The notes under the pieces: model-generated
The model's input: only the letters and a program-made list of their open reading frames with translations
Database searches by the model: none
Told to the model about the DNA's origin: nothing
Origin: Piscirickettsiaceae bacterium
GTDB taxonomy: Bacteria > Pseudomonadota > Gammaproteobacteria > Nitrosococcales > Methylophagaceae
Reading direction: 5' to 3'
Assembly: GCA_013215825.1 (NCBI GenBank)
Contig: JABSQN010000002.1
Location: 124,001 to 188,000 of the forward strand
DNA: 64,000 nt
Shown: positions 25,789 to 35,483 of the stretch, one piece after another
Numbering within the stretch: the first letter of the stretch is position 1
Layout of the letters: every line of letters starts with the position of its first letter
Made by a program: the position numbers and the translations under genes

Positions 25789-26043
25789 GGAGCCTGTAAA
25801 TAATTTTGTGTAACGGCCATTTGGGTTAAATGTAATCTTGCAGTCTATCTTCAAACTCAAGCATAAATCTATTGAGGGCTGATTTCCAATTTCTGATTGG
25901 CATTGTCCATCTTTGGATGCATCTTGAATGGCAAGATATACTTACTTTTTCGCTGAATCATTCGTTGGAAATAACTTCCGCTTCTAAGCGCCTTACGAAT
26001 AACGCTGTTAAGTAATTCAATGGCAGCGTAGTGTTTGGTGGTG
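25789..26043 (-). pseudogene. IS256-family transposase C-terminal remnant
   Basis: Read on the reverse strand, this stretch gives IELLNSVIRKA, then after a frameshift ASKRWTMPIRNWKSALNRF and LEFEDRLQDYI with a stop at 25826, the conserved C-terminus of IS256-group mutator transposases. The bases that follow (GGAGCCTGTAAATAATTTTGTGTAA on the plus strand) match the terminal inverted repeat of this group. The rest of the element is lost. It separates the convergent rpfF and rpfC genes. Confidence 0.82.
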
Positions 26044-26045
26044 TA

Positions 26046-26087
26046 AATAGCTTTTTATATATCTTGAGGATATAAAAACAAGCTATT
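26046..26087. terminator. Possible terminator hairpin downstream of rpfC
   Basis: AATAGCTTTTTATAT and ATATAAAAACAAGCTATT form an AT-rich imperfect hairpin 23 bases after the rpfC stop. The stem is weak and the U-run lies inside it, so a terminator role is only suggested by position. Confidence 0.35.
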
Positions 26088-26109
26088 AATTTACAGTCTG
26101 TTTAATAGA

Positions 26110-28623
26110 TTATTCTGCCTTAGATGCTGCTGCATCTAAGGCATAAATAGTACTTTTATAGGCCTGTTCAATCTCATTACTTAATTTCTTAAGTTTTTCA
26201 GTACCAATATCGTAGGGTTTACATACTTCTGCTTGAAGACAGATATTAGCCAGCTGTTTGGCGCCCATTTCAGTTGCCGAACCTTTTAGAGCATGTAAAG
26301 ATTCTCTAAGTTTAGGATAATCAGATACAACGGCCTCTTTTATCCTTTTTATATGTTTATTTCCATCTTCACTAAACCCCACCACTAATCGTTTGATAAA
26401 AGCCGGATCATTATCAAGTTGTCGTAGTTGTTCAAACACTCCAATATCATACCAACTGTTTTCTAGTTCTGATGAGTTGTTAGAATCCGATTTTTTCTTA
26501 GGCTGTTTACTTGTAACAGATTTCTTTTGATGAGATAACTTGGCAATTGTCTCTAACAAGGCAAATGAATCAATTGGCTTGATTAAAAACTCATTAACAC
26601 CAATAGATAAACTGTTCTCCTTAGCTTCTGGTGTTGCATCAGCAGTAAGCATGATAATAGGCAAGCGACTTTCTGTGTCCATAAATCGCACTGCTTGAAC
26701 AACTTCATCACCTGAACGTTCAGGCATATTCTTATCTACAATTAACAAATCAATATTATCAAATTCAATACTTAATACATCGAGAGCTTCTTCGCCTGTA
26801 TTTGTAAGTTGGACCGTATGCCCTGCTTTTTTTAGAATCCCTTCTATCACTTGTTGGTTTACTTTATTATCTTCAGCAACGAGTATTGATAATGGTTGAG
26901 CACCAATTTGATTAGCATAATATTCAGAAATTGAAACCACATTATCAGCATTGACACGAATACTTTGTGCGGCGTGAATTGCATTAAATAATAACCTCTT
27001 ATCAGAAATATCATCAATAATAGAAATATAAAACTGACCAAGTTCATCATTATAAAGGTAACGATCAAAGGCATTAATTAAAACAAGCGACAAATTATCT
27101 AGAAGCCGTTCAGTTTTTAATATTTCAGCAATTTCGAGAGGTGATATCCCCCCTAAATCTTGCTGGTCAATAAATAAAATTTTGTATCCATTATCTCGAG
27201 CAATAGCCTGGCGTAGCATTGTTATCATATGAGATGCTGATAATGCTAAATCGAAATCAACATTCCAGCCCTCTAAAATTGGAGTTAAACTTTCTGCTGT
27301 TGACATTACTAATAAATGATTATCAGAAATATCTAAGTTAATATCCGATACAACAGAAAATGGCAGTTCAAACCAAAAAGTGCTTCCTTGATGCAACTTA
27401 CTCTCTACACCAATGCTTCCCCCCATTAACTCAACCAGCTCCTTTGAGATAGTGGTGCCTAATCCAGTCCCACCTTTAGTTTGAGCTGTAGGTGATCCAA
27501 CCTGAGTAAAATCATCAAATACATTAGCAAGTAAATGTTCAGCAATGCCTATGCCCGTATCTTTAATTGCAAAACGAATAACAACTTCATTTTTGGCCAT
27601 ATTAACCATGGAAACATGTAGATTAACGGAACCTTTATTGGTAAATTTAATTGAATTACCGATTAGATTAATAAGCACCTGACGAATATGTGGTGAATCA
27701 CCATTAAGCATAAAAGGAACTTCAGGGTCAATCGTACATGAAACATTCAATCCTTTTGCTGCACCGATAGGTATTTTCATTACGAGTATCGAATTAATAA
27801 AGGCATGAAGATCAAATTGATTAATAGTAATGATGATTTTACCAACTTCAATCTTTGAAATATCAAGCACTTTTTCAATCAAATCTAAAAGAATATGCGC
27901 CGAACGGTGCATTGTATTTGCAAGTTCACGTTGTTCCGGATCCAAATTGGATTCTCTTAATAAATCTCCCATACCGATAACACCATTAAGTGGTGTTCTT
28001 AATTCGTGAGACATATTTGCTAAAAATCGTGTTTTAGCCTCATTAGCTTGTTTTGCAGCAGCTATTGCAATGTGTAACTTTTTTAATAGAAAAGAGGTAT
28101 ATGCAGGTATCAGTACAAGCATAAAGAACAAACTCAGCGAAATAGAACTTGCACTCTCTGATTGCCAATATTCACCCCATGTAATTGCACTTGTAAAACC
28201 AACAATAGAAATAGCTAAAGAAATATATAAATATTTCACGCCATATCTAAAGCCATTACCCAAAATAACCCAGAGATAAAGAACAAATAAAAATACGCTA
28301 TCTTCTCCTACTAAATACATAACAATGGACAGAGATATTAAATCTAAGACACTTCCTGCTACTCGTCTTATGGGTGATGGCTGAGGATTGAGTAGTAATG
28401 AAAAAGCAATGGATAGCGCATTCACATAATAAACAAGTGTCACTATGCTAGGAATAGAATTAATAGCTTGCTTAAATGTTTCATCTTCTGCCCACGGTAA
28501 GCAGAAATATACTATAAGGAATATTCCGATTATTAACCTAAAACTTATCTGTTCAGGCTCTGAATCACCAGTCTGTTTTACATGTTTTTTAATTCTTCTT
28601 AAAATATCTATTTTATCAATCAT
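26110..28623 (-). CDS. rpfC: RpfC-type hybrid sensor histidine kinase
   Basis: DSF receptor of 837 residues with the full RpfC layout. A membrane input domain with five or six hydrophobic segments spans about residues 28-180 and includes the RpfC-typical WVILGNGFRYG near 118-128. Next comes the dimerisation domain with His206 in MSHELRTPLNG, an ATPase domain (N box near 320, GGTGLGTTISKELV near 384-397), a receiver with Asp630 in LLIVDKNMP and Lys682, and a C-terminal Hpt domain with His778 in SLHALKGSATEMG. A degenerate receiver-like segment lies at about 435-555. It is 30 bp downstream of rpfG and co-transcribed with it. Confidence 0.9.
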   Translation of the reverse strand: MIDKIDILRRIKKHVKQTGDSEPEQISFRLIIGIFLIVYFCLPWAEDETFKQAINSIPSIVTLVYYVNALSIAFSLLLNPQPSPIRRVAGSVLDLISLSIVMYLVGEDSVFLFVLYLWVILGNGFRYGVKYLYISLAISIVGFTSAITWGEYWQSESASSISLSLFFMLVLIPAYTSFLLKKLHIAIAAAKQANEAKTRFLANMSHELRTPLNGVIGMGDLLRESNLDPEQRELANTMHRSAHILLDLIEKVLDISKIEVGKIIITINQFDLHAFINSILVMKIPIGAAKGLNVSCTIDPEVPFMLNGDSPHIRQVLINLIGNSIKFTNKGSVNLHVSMVNMAKNEVVIRFAIKDTGIGIAEHLLANVFDDFTQVGSPTAQTKGGTGLGTTISKELVELMGGSIGVESKLHQGSTFWFELPFSVVSDINLDISDNHLLVMSTAESLTPILEGWNVDFDLALSASHMITMLRQAIARDNGYKILFIDQQDLGGISPLEIAEILKTERLLDNLSLVLINAFDRYLYNDELGQFYISIIDDISDKRLLFNAIHAAQSIRVNADNVVSISEYYANQIGAQPLSILVAEDNKVNQQVIEGILKKAGHTVQLTNTGEEALDVLSIEFDNIDLLIVDKNMPERSGDEVVQAVRFMDTESRLPIIMLTADATPEAKENSLSIGVNEFLIKPIDSFALLETIAKLSHQKKSVTSKQPKKKSDSNNSSELENSWYDIGVFEQLRQLDNDPAFIKRLVVGFSEDGNKHIKRIKEAVVSDYPKLRESLHALKGSATEMGAKQLANICLQAEVCKPYDIGTEKLKKLSNEIEQAYKSTIYALDAAASKAE

Positions 28624-28653
28624 CCAAAATAAATCCTTTTGACTTCACCATTT

Positions 28654-29790
28654 TCAGTCAGCGTAGTCTGCTTGAATTTTTCTTATCTGTGGAATTCGCT
28701 TACAAAAAGCAACAACGCACTGTGGATCTAATTGTGTCCCAGCTTGTTTATTCAAATAATCAATCGCATCACTTGATGGCCATGCTTTCTTATAAGGCCG
28801 AACAGACACAAGAGCATCATAAACATCTGCCACCGATACTATCCTGGCAATTAAAGGAATTTCATCTCCATGCAACCCTTTGGGATAGCCATTACCATCA
28901 AAGCGTTCATGATGATAAAGGGCGATAATTGCCCCCATTTGCATATATTTAGACTGACTATTCGCAAGAATTCCATAGCCTATTGTCGTATGCGTTTGCA
29001 TAATAGTCCATTCGTCAGGATCTAACTTGCCAGCCTTCAATAACACCTTATCTGGAATACCAATTTTACCAATATCATGCATTGATGCCGCATATTCAAT
29101 ATGATCTGCATCTAATTCATTAAAACCTAGTTCCTCTGCAATTTGTCGAGAATATTTCGCCATACGGATAACATGGTTACCCGTTTCTTCATCACGATAT
29201 TCACCGGCTTTTGCTAGGCGTAATAGGGTTTCTTTTTCTCGCAATACAATTTGTTGCGTTGCTATTTCAACCTGATCAGCCAACCATTCAGCCCGATCTT
29301 GGATGATAAGATGCTGTTCATGGGATTTTAGTAGATTTCTACAGCTCGTACGGCATTCAATTTGGTCAATTGGACGTGCCAAAAAGGCAGTTGCACCCGC
29401 ATCTAACGCATCGTAACGCACTTCTTTTTCACTCACAACCGTAATCATCATAATCGGAATATCATTACAGCCGTCTTTTTTACGTAACGCTTTAATGAAT
29501 TCAACACCATTCATTTCCGGCATTCTATAGTCGGTAATAATTAAATCCGGGTGATTAGAATCTAACCAAAGCAATACATCTTGAGGTCGCTCAAATTCAA
29601 CCACAACAATATTATCCGAAATTTGTTGCACAATCTTACTTAGAATAGTCCTACCGGTAGATTGATCATCAACAATAACAATCTTCTGCTGATGGTTTCC
29701 ATCATCATGTTTATTATTCTCAGTAGCAAGTGATTTAGGAGTCACATTCATATTTGTTTTTTCATTATTATCATGGTCCAAAGAAGCCAT
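28654..29790 (-). CDS. rpfG: RpfG-type response regulator with HD-GYP domain
   Basis: Receives phosphate from RpfC and degrades cyclic di-GMP. In 378 residues it has an N-terminal receiver (acidic pair DD at 41-42, phospho-acceptor Asp87 in LIITDYRMP) and a C-terminal HD-GYP phosphodiesterase domain with the metal pair His238-Asp239 in MHDIGKIGIPDKVL and the HHERFDGNGYP motif at 293-303, all key residues intact. A 30-residue acidic, Asn-rich extension precedes the receiver. The gene is 85 bp downstream of fdhD on the same strand and 30 bp upstream of rpfC. Confidence 0.92.
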   Translation of the reverse strand: MASLDHDNNEKTNMNVTPKSLATENNKHDDGNHQQKIVIVDDQSTGRTILSKIVQQISDNIVVVEFERPQDVLLWLDSNHPDLIITDYRMPEMNGVEFIKALRKKDGCNDIPIMMITVVSEKEVRYDALDAGATAFLARPIDQIECRTSCRNLLKSHEQHLIIQDRAEWLADQVEIATQQIVLREKETLLRLAKAGEYRDEETGNHVIRMAKYSRQIAEELGFNELDADHIEYAASMHDIGKIGIPDKVLLKAGKLDPDEWTIMQTHTTIGYGILANSQSKYMQMGAIIALYHHERFDGNGYPKGLHGDEIPLIARIVSVADVYDALVSVRPYKKAWPSSDAIDYLNKQAGTQLDPQCVVAFCKRIPQIRKIQADYAD

Positions 29791-29875
29791 GTATTACTAC
29801 CTTTAATTTCTTACATCCATTTAACCCATACGACAGGACATCGTCCTGAATATCACCTAATTTAGTCACACTAAA

Positions 29876-30685
29876 CTAGTATTTAAATTGTTCCAAACCA
29901 TTAAAAACTAAAAAATGTTTTCCTTTTGCTCGCGCCACCATACCTATCCCTATTTTTTGAGCAATACTCAAACCCATTTCAGTTACACCTGAACGAGATA
30001 ACAATAACGGTACTGACATTTGTGCGACTTTAATCACCATTTCTGATGTCAGCCGTCCAGTAGTATAAAAAACCTTAGCATTACCCTTAACATCATTCAG
30101 CCACATCCAACCGGAAATAGCATCTACTGCATTATGTCGTCCAACATCTTCGACAAAAAAATCGAGTTTGCCATCTAAAGAGCATAAAGCACAGCCATGT
30201 ACTGCGCCGGCTTTTTTGTACATAGTATTGTATTCGGCCAATGTATCTAAAACTTGATAGATAGTGTCGGCAGAAAAAGGAGGACAACTGATAGATAGCT
30301 CATCCAATGACTCCATAACCGAGCCAAACATAGTCCCTTGGCCACAGCCGCTAGTGACTGTTCTCTTCGACAAGATTTGATCAAGATTATCGACGGACTT
30401 TGTGGTGGTAATAGCCACTGCATCAACATCCCAGGCGACTTGAATGGCAATAATATCCTCAAGACGTTCGACTAATCTCTGATTACGTAAATATCCTAAG
30501 GCTAATAATTCAGGTTGTGCCCCCATTGTCATTAAGGTCACAATTTCTACGTTATCTAAATAAATAGTAAGCGGTCTTTCACCCGTAAGGAAAATCTCCC
30601 GAAGCTCGCCGAACTCATCTAAAACGTGTGTTGAATGGAGCTGATGAACACCTTCATCTGTCATCTTAGGTTGATAATTAGCCAC
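29876..30685 (-). CDS. fdhD: Formate dehydrogenase accessory sulfurtransferase FdhD
   Basis: Transfers sulfur from a cysteine desulfurase to the molybdenum cofactor of formate dehydrogenase. At 269 residues it has the family's YLRNQRLV segment near 65, the loop [12 protein letters not shown] near 128-139 with one conserved cysteine where E. coli FdhD has CxxC, and the [13 protein letters not shown] motif near 175. It overlaps moaA by 8 bases. A formate dehydrogenase must be encoded elsewhere in the genome. Confidence 0.93.
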   Translation of the reverse strand: MANYQPKMTDEGVHQLHSTHVLDEFGELREIFLTGERPLTIYLDNVEIVTLMTMGAQPELLALGYLRNQRLVERLEDIIAIQVAWDVDAVAITTTKSVDNLDQILSKRTVTSGCGQGTMFGSVMESLDELSISCPPFSADTIYQVLDTLAEYNTMYKKAGAVHGCALCSLDGKLDFFVEDVGRHNAVDAISGWMWLNDVKGNAKVFYTTGRLTSEMVIKVAQMSVPLLLSRSGVTEMGLSIAQKIGIGMVARAKGKHFLVFNGLEQFKY

Positions 30686-31685
30686 CGGTCACACTCATAT
30701 GCCTAAAAATAACAGGCTGTTCTTTAATATTAAAATCATGCCCTTCAGGTTTGATTGCCATTGAATCAATAATGGCCTGCTTTAATCGTTCAATATCGTC
30801 TGGATATCGTCGAATTACAGCGCGTAAATCAACAGAATGTTCCTGGCCTAAACAAAGTAGCAATCGCCCTTCTGTGGTCACTCGCACACGGTTACAGCTT
30901 TCACAAAAGTTATGGGTATGCGGTGATATAAATCCGATTTTACTCTGCGATCCTGCAAGCTGATAATACCGCGAAGGGCCACCTGTTTTGGCTACACTCG
31001 CTTGCAAATCGAATACCGTTTGTAACTGGGCTAATGCCTCATCACTAGAAAAGAAGCTCTCTTGCCGTTGATGACTCACCTGCCCTAATGGCATTTCTTC
31101 GATATACGAAATATCAAGATCATTATCAATTGCAAAACGAGCCAGATCAATCACCTCGTCATCATTGCGGCCTTTCATGATCACGGCATTAAGCTTAATA
31201 CGTTTGAAACCTGCTTGTTTAGCGGCAGTAATACCCTTTAAAACCTTGTTTAAATCGCCTGTACGCGTTAACTCACGAAACCGATCTGCTTGTAAGGAGT
31301 CGAGGCTAATATTCACTCTATCAACACCAGACTTAACCATCGACTCTGCATATTTAGTTAGCTGCGAACCATTGGTTGTAATTGTTAACTCTTTTAATGC
31401 TGTCGACTGTTTCAATTCACCAATTTGTTCAAACAACCAATCAACATTACGCCGCACTAAGGGTTCACCGCCTGTTACCCTAACCTTTTCAACACCCAGT
31501 TCACAAAAAGCACGGAGTATAAATACAATTTCTTCTAAACTTAATACCTGATCACGAGGCATAAATGTCATTTCTTCATCCATGCAATACACACAGCGAA
31601 AATCACAGCGATCAGTAATCGACATCCGCACATACGTCACCTTACGGCCAAAGCGATCAATCAATTGTGAATCAAGTTTATCCAT
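30678..31685 (-). CDS. moaA: GTP 3',8-cyclase MoaA
   Basis: Radical-SAM enzyme that starts molybdopterin synthesis from GTP. The 335 residues hold the N-terminal 4Fe-4S site CDFRCVYC (about 28-35), the [18 protein letters not shown] region and the C-terminal cluster ligands [19 protein letters not shown]. The protein ends in Gly-Gly, the conserved catalytic tail of MoaA. It leads the moaA-fdhD operon, which couples cofactor synthesis to formate dehydrogenase maturation. Confidence 0.96.
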   Translation of the reverse strand: MDKLDSQLIDRFGRKVTYVRMSITDRCDFRCVYCMDEEMTFMPRDQVLSLEEIVFILRAFCELGVEKVRVTGGEPLVRRNVDWLFEQIGELKQSTALKELTITTNGSQLTKYAESMVKSGVDRVNISLDSLQADRFRELTRTGDLNKVLKGITAAKQAGFKRIKLNAVIMKGRNDDEVIDLARFAIDNDLDISYIEEMPLGQVSHQRQESFFSSDEALAQLQTVFDLQASVAKTGGPSRYYQLAGSQSKIGFISPHTHNFCESCNRVRVTTEGRLLLCLGQEHSVDLRAVIRRYPDDIERLKQAIIDSMAIKPEGHDFNIKEQPVIFRHMSVTGG

Positions 31686-31710
31686 TATGCTTATTGTATC
31701 TCAAATACAA

Positions 31711-31736
31711 ACAAGCCCCGCATTAAACGAGGCTTA
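31711..31736 (-). terminator. Terminator downstream of the Bax-inhibitor-1 family gene
   Basis: AAGCCCCG and CGAGGCTT form a hairpin with one mismatch and a 7-base loop, 28 bp after the stop of the 31764-32435 gene and followed on the reverse strand by GTTTGTATTT. Confidence 0.65.
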
Positions 31737-31763
31737 TTTGATTAATCATTAAAGAACTAGTTG

Positions 31764-32435
31764 TTAATCATCACCAGACGTTGCACCTAATAAATGCAAT
31801 AAACTAGTAAATAAATTGTAAATAGTAATATAAAGGGTCACAGTTGCCATGATGTAGTTTGTTTCGCCGCCATGAATTATTTGACTAGTTTGATACAAAA
31901 TCAAACCAGACATCAACAATACAAACATCGCTGAAACAGCTAAAGATAAGCCTGCCATATCAAAAAAGATAGCGCCAATGCCCGCAATGAAGGCAACCAA
32001 AATACCCACCATCAAAAAGCCGCCCATAAAGCTAAAGTCTTTTTCACTTTTAATTGCATAAGCAGATAATGCTAAAAAGATAACACCCGTGCCGCCCAAT
32101 GCCTGCATCACCACCGCACTACCATTTGCTGTTTGCAAATAATAATTAATAATAGGTCCTAATGTTAGCCCCATAAAGCCTGTTAATGCGAATACAGAAG
32201 CAATGCCCCAAACACTATTACGTAATTTTGTGGTTAAGAATAGCAAACCGAAATAACCCACTAAGGTGAGAATCATACCTGGATGAGGCAAATTGAACGT
32301 CATAGACAATCCAGCTGTGACCGCACTAAACACCAGCGTCATCGCCAATAACATATATGTATTACGCAATAACTTGTTGGTAGACAATACCGATGGCTGT
32401 GAGCGAATTACCGCTTCTTGTGAATTATAATTCAT
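31764..32435 (-). CDS. Bax inhibitor-1 / YccA family membrane protein
   Basis: A 223-residue protein with seven hydrophobic segments from about residue 25 to 218, and the family's features VLSTNKLLRNTYMLLAMTL near the start and GGETNYIMATVTLYITIYNLFTSLL near the end, including the conserved acidic residues around the last helices. In E. coli, YccA is a substrate and modulator of the FtsH protease; some members conduct ions. It is a single gene followed by its own terminator. Confidence 0.93.
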   Translation of the reverse strand: MNYNSQEAVIRSQPSVLSTNKLLRNTYMLLAMTLVFSAVTAGLSMTFNLPHPGMILTLVGYFGLLFLTTKLRNSVWGIASVFALTGFMGLTLGPIINYYLQTANGSAVVMQALGGTGVIFLALSAYAIKSEKDFSFMGGFLMVGILVAFIAGIGAIFFDMAGLSLAVSAMFVLLMSGLILYQTSQIIHGGETNYIMATVTLYITIYNLFTSLLHLLGATSGDD

Positions 32436-32582
32436 TAATCATTCTCCCATTAAATTTGATTACACTATTATAGATATAATTAGACCAAGACTCTAGTTAT
32501 ATAGTTCATAAATATCCAATAGGAAAATAAAATGAAATTATTGTTGTCTTAACGACTCAACCCTAGTATTATTTCGCGTCTT

Positions 32583-32672
32583 GGAGAGTTGACAGAGCGG
32601 CCGAATGTACTGGTCTTGAAAACCAGCGTAGGTTTATCCCTACCCAGGGTTCGAATCCCTGACTCTCCGCCA
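32583..32672 (+). tRNA. tRNA-Ser (anticodon UGA)
   Basis: A complete type II tRNA of 90 bases including an encoded CCA. The acceptor stem GGAGAGT pairs with ACTCTCC, the anticodon stem CTGGT/ACCAG encloses loop CTTGAAA with anticodon TGA at 32617-32619, a long variable arm GCGTAGGTTTATCCCTACCC follows, and the T arm is AGGGTTCGAATCCCT. Confidence 0.97.
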
Positions 32673-32679
32673 CATATGG

Positions 32680-32719
32680 AAGCCCCTTGTAATTCAATGA
32701 GTTATATAGGGGCTTTTTT
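32680..32719 (+). terminator. Terminator of tRNA-Ser
   Basis: AAGCCCCT and AGGGGCTT pair across a 20-base loop that may fold further, followed by six T, 8 bases after the tRNA end. Confidence 0.85.
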
Positions 32720-32873
32720 ATTTGTGTTACCACAACTCCCAGAACAATAATCGACCTTAAACTCTTCCCCTTTTTACTCAGTTACCTGATAGATTTATTG
32801 CCTTGTCCAATTCAACAGCTATGGCTTCTTCTAAGTTACTGATATGCAAACTGCGTAGGGACACCCTCCATGA

Positions 32874-33719
32874 TTATTCCAGAAACGTATCACATGCAGT
32901 CACTCTAAAGCTGTAACCTTGTTCGGTGCCATGAGAAGCTGTGACAATCAGATCTGAAGTTATATATGCAACACGTACTCCCTCAGATACTTTGCAGTAT
33001 GAGTGCCCCTCTGTTTCCAAGTTAAACGCATACCAACGCGTAATGTCAGTTACAAATTTTTCATATTCGTTAAATTTGCCAAGAACAGATGAGCAAACAC
33101 TAATCAGTATTACTAAAGCTACTATGCGTAACAGCCCAATCTCTTGTGGACTACTCCCAGCAGGATTGAAAGCAAAGGTTAGGAGTCCTTTTAGTGATAG
33201 TTTAACCCCGCTGAACATGAACATTGGCATTGCTACAACTAGTAACACTACCATAATTACGACTGCTCCTAACAAGAGCACCATAGGTGAAATTAGTAGT
33301 GCCACTATAGATTGAGTATATATAAAAGGTGAGCTCGGAACTTCAAGAGAATAATTCACAATTTGTTCTGCTGTTGATAGACAGAGAGTTGTTCCAACGA
33401 ACGTAAGTATCGCGAAGAATACCTTTCCCATAAGAGAATCCCAGAGCGACATAATCTTAGGTGAAAGAAAAGATAAAAAACCATAAACCATGAGCAACAA
33501 AGTAACCCACACCAATGATGCTGAGATGCTACTAAAGCCACTTTTTTGAGCTAAAACAGCAAAAATGAGAACAGCTATTGCTGAGAGGTAAGCTATAGCC
33601 TCTTCCGATGCTTTTTTAAACCATGCTTTAAGCCATGACTTTATACGCTTCATGCTGATTTTATCAGTTGACACTATTATTAACATCCCTATCATCACTC
33701 TTTGAATTAAACATATCAC
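32874..33719 (-). CDS. Hypothetical multi-pass membrane protein
   Basis: I do not recognise this 281-residue protein. Hydrophobic segments occur at about residues 42-62, 66-85, 95-115, 135-180 (probably two) and 198-220, followed by a soluble C-terminal domain of about 60 residues containing two cysteines (SYCKVSEG and TACDTF). Start codons at 33719, 33686 and 33653 are all in frame; MKRIKSWLKAW at 33653 would give a typical positive-inside N-terminus. It is divergent from the porin-like gene and the regions upstream overlap closely, so the two may share control. Function unknown. Confidence 0.6.
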   Translation of the reverse strand: MICLIQRVMIGMLIIVSTDKISMKRIKSWLKAWFKKASEEAIAYLSAIAVLIFAVLAQKSGFSSISASLVWVTLLLMVYGFLSFLSPKIMSLWDSLMGKVFFAILTFVGTTLCLSTAEQIVNYSLEVPSSPFIYTQSIVALLISPMVLLLGAVVIMVVLLVVAMPMFMFSGVKLSLKGLLTFAFNPAGSSPQEIGLLRIVALVILISVCSSVLGKFNEYEKFVTDITRWYAFNLETEGHSYCKVSEGVRVAYITSDLIVTASHGTEQGYSFRVTACDTFLE

Positions 33720-33827
33720 CTTGATATTTTTGTTCTTTTGTAGTTGTCCACCACAAAATATCCCTTACTATATACTTTATTTCCTATTAGCTTTATATTA
33801 AGACCTATAACGAACAGGACGTTTCGC

Positions 33828-35054
33828 ATGATCACAAAAAGAACACTTATATTTCTATTACTTTCTTCCTTTAGCACTATTGCTGTTTCAGCTAATACTT
33901 TTGAAGACAATCTTAGGATTCATGGCTTTGGTACGCTTGGCCTTACCAATGCGGGAAATGATAATCTTGGCTATCGTTATAATGTTGCTCAAGAAGCTCT
34001 TTTTGATGAGTATTCACTCAAGCAAAACTCCAATATTGGTATTCAATTTGATTTTAAAGTATCTGAAAAAATCGATTTAAACCTACAGTTTCTGCTCAGA
34101 GACCGAATCAACAATTCATTTAATAAATCTGTTCAAACCGCCTATATAAATTACAAATTCAATCCTAATTTTGAGCTTCGCTTGGGGCGATCAGCTACTG
34201 ATGTCTATATGATATCTGAATACAAACAGGTTAGTTTCGCCCAAATATGGGCTCATGCACCTACAGAGTTTTATGGTCACTTGGCTGTTGATTTCAGTGA
34301 TGGCATATTCGGACTGTGGAAAAAGCCACTTTTTGATGGTTTTTTACGCACCCGCCTGTGGTTTAGTCAAGGAAAGTACTCTTACGTAACAACAGAAGAA
34401 CTTGAAGTCGATATGCAGCCCATGATGGGCGTAAGCCTAAGTTGGGAAAATAATGATTGGCAGTTACGCCTCACTTACAACCAATCATACATGGATACTA
34501 ATAATAACCTTTTTGATTCACTTAAAAAGACCCTTGATACGGCTATTAACTTAGGGTGGCCTCAAGCATCACAAATAAGTAAGGATGTATCCGTTAATAA
34601 AAGCTGGGTCCGTTACTACGTAACAGGCGTCGCATATAACCACAACAATTGGCTCGTTCAATCTGAACTTGGGTTAATTACAACAGAAACACAACTAGTT
34701 GGTGATATTTTTACTGGTTATCTCAGCATCGGTAAACGTATCAATTCATTTACACCTTTTGCTATGATTGGTTGGAGTAAAACGATAACTGGGCGACCTA
34801 ACGTCCCCTCTTCTCCGGCTCCTTTTAGTCGCTTACAACAGTTAACTCAGAATGTTTTCGATCTCAACTACTCCGACCAGAAATCTCTAAGTCTTGGCGT
34901 CCGTTGGGATATTAAACACAATATTGCTATCAAAGCTCAGTGGGATAGAACATGGATCGATAAGTATGGTGGCTATCTTTATTCTCAGCCGCAACCACTC
35001 CCTAATAATAGTCAATTAGATGCATATTTTCTTAATGTGGATTTTATGTTCTAA
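33828..35054 (+). CDS. Outer-membrane porin-like beta-barrel protein
   Basis: Starting at the ATG at 33828 (AGGAC site upstream), 408 residues begin with a clear signal peptide, MITKRTLIFLLLSSFSTIAVSA. The mature part has alternating strands, many aromatic girdle residues and ends in NVDFMF, a terminal Phe typical of outer-membrane barrels that use the Bam machinery. Strand patterns such as IHGFGTLGLTNAG and NINLRLGRSATD-like repeats resemble porins of the DcaP/phosphate-selective type, but substrate is unknown. It abuts the downstream binding-protein gene without a gap and probably is the first gene of a three-gene operon. Confidence 0.75.
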   Translation: MITKRTLIFLLLSSFSTIAVSANTFEDNLRIHGFGTLGLTNAGNDNLGYRYNVAQEALFDEYSLKQNSNIGIQFDFKVSEKIDLNLQFLLRDRINNSFNKSVQTAYINYKFNPNFELRLGRSATDVYMISEYKQVSFAQIWAHAPTEFYGHLAVDFSDGIFGLWKKPLFDGFLRTRLWFSQGKYSYVTTEELEVDMQPMMGVSLSWENNDWQLRLTYNQSYMDTNNNLFDSLKKTLDTAINLGWPQASQISKDVSVNKSWVRYYVTGVAYNHNNWLVQSELGLITTETQLVGDIFTGYLSIGKRINSFTPFAMIGWSKTITGRPNVPSSPAPFSRLQQLTQNVFDLNYSDQKSLSLGVRWDIKHNIAIKAQWDRTWIDKYGGYLYSQPQPLPNNSQLDAYFLNVDFMF

Positions 35055-35483
35055 ATGAATACTCTATTATCCTTCACATTACTTATTATTTTATTCCTCT
35101 CTCAAACCCAGGCTCCCAGAGCAGAAGTTGTACTGGTTGTTCATAAAAATAGTGATATTGTATTTCTTAGTAACAAACAAGTTATTGATATCTATATGGG
35201 CCGTGAATCAACTTTTCCTAACGGCGAAAAAGTTGTTCCTTTAGATCAGAATGTAGAGAGCCCTATTCGGCATGAATTTTATAAAAAATTAGTGAATAAA
35301 CAAGTCAGCGAGATAAATGCCTACTGGGCTCGATTGCTCTTTTCTGGTCGAGCTACTCCGCCTCGTCCAGTAGAAAATAATGAGTCAATGCTAATAATGC
35401 TTCAAGAAAATAAGTCATTCATTGGTTATATCGATCTTGATGATGTCTCCGATCACTTAAAAGTCATAAATTATGTCAATTAA
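35055..35483 (+). CDS. Small periplasmic PstS-like binding protein
   Basis: A 142-residue secreted protein: a signal peptide ends near residue 22 (QAPRAE), then a single-lobe substrate-binding domain of the phosphate-binding PBP-like_2 type with HKNSDIVFLSNKQVIDIYMGR near 31-51, the FPNGEKVVPLDQ loop, NAYWARLLFSGRATPP near 107-122, and IGYID near the end. True PstS proteins are about twice as long and have two lobes. The gene starts right after the porin stop and overlaps the diguanylate cyclase by 11 bases, which suggests it presents a ligand to the cyclase. Confidence 0.75.
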   Translation: MNTLLSFTLLIILFLSQTQAPRAEVVLVVHKNSDIVFLSNKQVIDIYMGRESTFPNGEKVVPLDQNVESPIRHEFYKKLVNKQVSEINAYWARLLFSGRATPPRPVENNESMLIMLQENKSFIGYIDLDDVSDHLKVINYVN

